8,870 bases of DNA. Origin: Candidatus Zixiibacteriota bacterium. GTDB taxonomy: Bacteria; Zixibacteria; MSB-5A5; GN15; FEB-12. Shown piece after piece: positions 5,640 to 8,870 of the stretch (the stretch's first letter is position 1; the number at the start of each line of letters is the position of its first letter). The position numbers and the translations under genes are program-made. The notes under the pieces are model-generated. The model was not told the origin of the DNA, ran no database searches, and saw nothing but the letters and a program-made list of their open reading frames with translations. Where the stretch lies: NCBI GenBank assembly GCA_030642845.1, contig DAOWMZ010000052.1, positions 1 through 8,870 on the forward strand, written 5' to 3'.

Positions 5640-7458
5640 TTTCTGGCTCGGACTCAAGGCGTAATCGGGCTTGTTCAATATTCATGAGGGTATTTTCGTT
5701 ATTGGGGTATGCTTCCATAACCTTTTCCCAGGCTTCGATTGCTTTGGCATACTCTTTATTTCTCATATAGCGAAGACCGTCCAGGTAGAATGACCAGATT
5801 TTTTTATCCTGTTGAATCATATCCAGAGTTGAAGAACTTTTAACACTTGCATGCAAACGACTTAAATATTCTTTGGCAACAGGTTCATCCGGACTGGCGG
5901 CCAGCACGGCTTTGAATACTTTACGAGCTTCATTCAGCTTACCCTGCTTAAACAGCTCCATACCATTGTTAAGCTGACCTGCGAGATCTATCCTGGGAGC
6001 GACAACCTCTAATTCTCTCTGTGCTTTGTTGTTGCCCGGATCGAGATATAATATTCTGGTGTATAACTCAATAGCTCTTACAAGCTCACCTTTCTGACGA
6101 GCTTTGCGAGCTTTCTCCATACTTTCAGCAACTTCATTGAGGATAGTCCCCATAATGATATTTTTAAGGGAAAAAGCCTGTTCGTGTTCCGGTTCAACAT
6201 CCAGAATTAATTCCAGCATATCCAGTGCAGCCGGATAATATTTCCTGACATAGAAATTCTGAGCCTGTGTATAATAGGTTTCGATATATTTATTTTGTTC
6301 TAATTCTGTTTCCCGCTTGGCCTGCAATTTAGCCAACTCAGCTTCCTTTTCTCTTTCAATATCTGAAATAGTATTAATAATTTTTCGGTTGGATTGATCA
6401 AATGCGAGGGCTCGCTGATAATATGAAAGAGCTGAATCAAGTTCCTGTTTATTGTAGAACTCACTCCCTTTTTCCTGATAGAAGATAAACTGACGATGAC
6501 GTTCTCCCTCAAGCAGATCAATGCTGCGACGCTGCTCATCAAGCAGTTCCTGATGGACTTTCTCTTCTACAGATTTACCTATCAGATAGGTCATTGAAAA
6601 GCGATGACTGTCTTCAAAATAATCCATTATTTTATAAGCATAATCTATCATGAATTGTCCGTATTTAAAGCCTGCACCAAATGACAGATTTTCCCGATCA
6701 TAACCTCCTCTGATGGCATACAATCCTTCAAACAGTATCTCTGAACCACCATGAACTTTAATGGAGCGATCCTCGGCTTTTTCCAAATCAAAAGCAGCAG
6801 ATACTTCAAATTTATCACCAATTTTTATTTTTCGAGCAGCAATACCTGCTATCATTGTAAGAGGAACTGATTCCTCGGTAGTAATTAGCTCCAGAGTAGG
6901 AGGAACAATATCACGGGCCATAATACCAAAAGAAATCTGAGAATTAAGACGGGCTATCATACTGAAATCAAAACCAAAACCATAATCAGAATGAATATCT
7001 ATAGATTGGTTTAGAATCTTAAGATTACCGCCAAAAGCAAATCCATGGTGTAGATTTCGCCCATAGGATAGAACAAATTGAGAGTATGAATAATCAAAGT
7101 GACCATCATCCTGAAAACCACTGCGGCGGGTAATATCATTAGTGCCGATTCTCATAAATGAAACTCCTACTCCACCCACATTTCTTGAAGGGATAACCCA
7201 GGAGGCAAAATCATATATGGTTCCTTCAAACAATGTCATATGCATGAAGGAGACTTCCTGATACGAGAGACCCGGTAGAGCCGAGGGATTATAAAAGATG
7301 GCTGAAGCATCATCACTCAGAGCAGTGAACCCTCCTCCCATACCAAGAGCACGTGCACCAACCCCAACCGAGAATGGAGATTCCCGACCGGCATCACCGG
7401 CTTGCAGCAAGCCAGTAAGAGCAAAAAGCAATAATATGTTTAGGATTAATTGCTTCAT
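5635..7458 (-). CDS. PorV/PorQ-like outer-membrane barrel protein fused to a C-terminal TPR region
   Basis: An exported protein of 607 residues. Residues 1-20 are a signal peptide (hydrophobic core, LLQA before GDAG). Residues of about 25-295 resemble the PorV/PorQ family of outer-membrane barrels, with the family's start VGVGARALGMGGGFTALSDD (31-50), then ASAIFYNPSAL, and alternating beta-strand patterns up to HRFSMTYLIG. A charged helical linker follows at about 296-330, then several TPR units to the end, for example around 323-356, 390-425, 443-478, 491-526 and 553-590; the motif KAIEAWEKVMEAYPNN (572-587) is typical. In Bacteroidetes, PorV binds type IX secretion cargo. Here the gene overlaps by four bases (ATGA) the end of a gene for a protein with a FlgD-like C-terminal domain, which suggests coupled translation and perhaps a carrier/cargo pair. 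Whether this family member serves type IX secretion or is a general scaffold is not shown. The TPRs would lie in the periplasm if the barrel is in the outer membrane. Confidence 0.88.
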   Translation of the reverse strand: MKQLILNILLLFALTGLLQAGDAGRESPFSVGVGARALGMGGGFTALSDDASAIFYNPSALPGLSYQEVSFMHMTLFEGTIYDFASWVIPSRNVGGVGVSFMRIGTNDITRRSGFQDDGHFDYSYSQFVLSYGRNLHHGFAFGGNLKILNQSIDIHSDYGFGFDFSMIARLNSQISFGIMARDIVPPTLELITTEESVPLTMIAGIAARKIKIGDKFEVSAAFDLEKAEDRSIKVHGGSEILFEGLYAIRGGYDRENLSFGAGFKYGQFMIDYAYKIMDYFEDSHRFSMTYLIGKSVEEKVHQELLDEQRRSIDLLEGERHRQFIFYQEKGSEFYNKQELDSALSYYQRALAFDQSNRKIINTISDIEREKEAELAKLQAKRETELEQNKYIETYYTQAQNFYVRKYYPAALDMLELILDVEPEHEQAFSLKNIIMGTILNEVAESMEKARKARQKGELVRAIELYTRILYLDPGNNKAQRELEVVAPRIDLAGQLNNGMELFKQGKLNEARKVFKAVLAASPDEPVAKEYLSRLHASVKSSSTLDMIQQDKKIWSFYLDGLRYMRNKEYAKAIEAWEKVMEAYPNNENTLMNIEQARLRLESEPEK

Positions 7459-8870
7459 TTTATAACCGCTACTTTCAGTCGAGCCTGTTCTCCGGTATTA
7501 ATGGCTGTAATAAAAACAATATATATACCGTTTAGTACCTGGTGTCCGTTGTTGTTTTCACCGTTCCACTCTATCATATGTTCACCCTCTGAAGAACCCG
7601 CATTTCCAAGAGGAATATTCCAGGCATAGACTTCTTCGCCGGTAAGAGTAAACACTCTGAATTCAATTGGTGATTCTTCGCTGAGTTCGTAAGTGAATTC
7701 CGCAGGTGTTTCAAAGGGATTAACCGGATTATCCCTGATTACAAATGAGTTTTGAAAACCAATACCTTTAGTGACAAACGTTTGCGATAACAGTAACTGC
7801 TCTCCTGTAATACTTGAGACTATTACCGAAACTCCTTCGTTGGGTCCACTTATATATTCAGCAAAAACATCATCACTTTCAAGTACCAGAGTGAAAGTAT
7901 GAGAAAGCTTAGGTGAAATTTTGGATACAAAAAGGAGAGTACAGGTCTGTTGGGGATCAATTGTGAAATTATCAAATTCAGAGGTCAGACGATTACCACC
8001 AGATAAATCAGAAGCAAGGTAAACACCATCAAGTGTAAAATACGACTGGTTAAGGTTAAATATTTCTGCCGGATTCAAAGGGATATCACCATAACGCAGA
8101 GCCAGAGAAAACTCCGTAATCCCAACCGCAGAAGCAATTGAACTTCCGGTATTACTAAGAATCATTCGGTAGAGTTCTTTGTCTCCTCCCGGTTGTACCA
8201 AATTTGAACCGACCAGAGAAGCAGAAGCAATAATTTCTGCATCAATATTTTCCACAGTAAGTTCGAATGAAAATGATGTATCTCCGATTTCAGCCGGTGC
8301 ACCAATATTTAAATCTATGGGAGTAGATGTTAAAATAAAATCAAAAGTTACAGTTGTATCAAAAAGCGGCGATACAAAGTTGAATTCAAGAAGCTGGCCC
8401 GTACCTATTGTCCCGGTCAGGCTGTCGTCATAACCAAAATCGACACCCCCGGTTGTTAGAAGATAACTTCCGCTTGATATTCCGGCTTCTCCCACATTAT
8501 CAAGCCCTACAATCATAGAAAATGCCTGGTTTTGATTTATCAATCCCTCATCGACACCTAACAAGTTGCGAGTTAACTCAAGCGATGCAGGAGTTTCTAT
8601 CGTTACCAGAGCCAGGTTATTAACAGGTGGTTTAACAATTATATGGGGAGAGCTTATTTCAACTCTAAATAATTCAGCATCAGTTGCATTAGCCGAAGCA
8701 ACAATATCAAAATATATTTCGATAGTGTCATTCGGACCTATAGGATCAATAATTTTTGATGAATCAAAAATTGACTCACCATTACTGCTGAATCTAAGAT
8801 TCATAGGACCGATTGTGTTTTCTGTCAGATTAGCCAGATAACAAAGAGCTTGAAAATTCTGATTAGTATT
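7455..8870 (-). CDS. Secreted beta-rich protein with FlgD-like C-terminal (type IX-like sorting) domain, partial at 5' end
   Basis: The frame is open to the right edge, so the start is outside the window; 471 residues are visible. The Met at 8804 is preceded by 22 more in-frame coding residues (ending ENTIGP) and has no ribosome site, so it is internal. Most of the protein is beta-rich and low in cysteine and lysine, with segments such as VTIETPASLELTR and LYRMILSNTGSSIASA that look like repeated Ig/CARDB-type modules of surface proteins. The last 95 or so residues form a FlgD-like Ig domain: DNPVNPFETPAEFTYELS, then FRVFTLTGEEVYAW, HMIEWNGENNNGHQVLNGIY and a final LKVAVIK. Such domains end many secreted proteins of Bacteroidetes-related phyla and serve there as type IX sorting signals or anchors. 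The gene overlaps the PorV-like gene by ATGA. The ligand or substrate is unknown, and no catalytic motif is seen. Confidence 0.85.
   Translation of the reverse strand, partial: NTNQNFQALCYLANLTENTIGPMNLRFSSNGESIFDSSKIIDPIGPNDTIEIYFDIVASANATDAELFRVEISSPHIIVKPPVNNLALVTIETPASLELTRNLLGVDEGLINQNQAFSMIVGLDNVGEAGISSGSYLLTTGGVDFGYDDSLTGTIGTGQLLEFNFVSPLFDTTVTFDFILTSTPIDLNIGAPAEIGDTSFSFELTVENIDAEIIASASLVGSNLVQPGGDKELYRMILSNTGSSIASAVGITEFSLALRYGDIPLNPAEIFNLNQSYFTLDGVYLASDLSGGNRLTSEFDNFTIDPQQTCTLLFVSKISPKLSHTFTLVLESDDVFAEYISGPNEGVSVIVSSITGEQLLLSQTFVTKGIGFQNSFVIRDNPVNPFETPAEFTYELSEESPIEFRVFTLTGEEVYAWNIPLGNAGSSEGEHMIEWNGENNNGHQVLNGIYIVFITAINTGEQARLKVAVIK

Noticed and set aside
8802..8804. ATG at 8804 as start of the FlgD-domain gene
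   Set aside because: The frame continues without a stop to the window edge, the upstream 22 codons read as normal protein, and no ribosome site precedes this ATG.
8179..8841. Two plus-strand open frames (8179-8433 and 8566-8841)
   Set aside because: Both are opposite the FlgD-domain gene, lack ribosome sites and give translations without family features.
1..8870. CRISPR array, tRNA, rRNA, insertion sequence or phage genes
   Set aside because: I saw no regularly spaced repeats, cloverleaf-like sequence, transposase or integrase motifs on either strand.

Overview
The window is A/T-rich (about 40% G+C by eye) and very likely comes from a Gram-negative, double-membrane bacterium. Every gene I can support is on the minus strand, so the window reads from right to left. 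Several features together suggest a lineage in or near the Fibrobacteres-Chlorobi-Bacteroidetes superphylum, such as the Zixibacteria, Marinimicrobia or Cloacimonetes type of candidate phyla. These are a FlgD-like C-terminal domain of the type IX secretion cargo kind, a PorV/PorQ-type outer-membrane protein fused to TPRs, and SpoIIE/STAS signalling proteins. The phylum is an inference; there is no rRNA or other marker gene here.

Right part (8870 down to 5635): the C-terminal 471 residues of a secreted, beta-rich protein ending in a FlgD-like domain. It overlaps by 4 bases (ATGA) a 607-residue exported protein with a PorV/PorQ-like barrel at the N-terminus and a TPR region at the C-terminus.

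Middle part (5579 down to 2780): a partner-switching module. A 667-residue membrane protein carries an RsbW-like GHKL ATPase domain, two membrane segments around an extracytoplasmic region, a HAMP domain and a SpoIIE/PP2C phosphatase with its acidic metal-binding residues present. It is followed by a STAS-domain anti-sigma factor antagonist. The STAS frame stops right after a run of nine A. The -1 frame is then open for 98 more codons with coding character but no usable start codon. I read this as one longer protein (STAS plus a basic, possibly winged-helix tail) reached by -1 frameshifting or transcriptional slippage, or else split by a homopolymer error in the sequence.

Left part (2723 down to 1): a membrane-anchored diguanylate cyclase with two GAF-like regions, an intact GGDEF motif and an RxxD inhibitory site. 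It has its own good promoter candidate. Next comes a leader with a promoter candidate, an inverted repeat and small hairpins, and then a polysaccharide export (Wza/OPX) protein that runs off the left edge.

Together the genes suggest control of the cell surface. A membrane sensor sets the phosphorylation state of a STAS switch protein, a cyclase makes c-di-GMP, and an export channel for exopolysaccharide follows. The link between these parts is inferred from gene order and common strand only.
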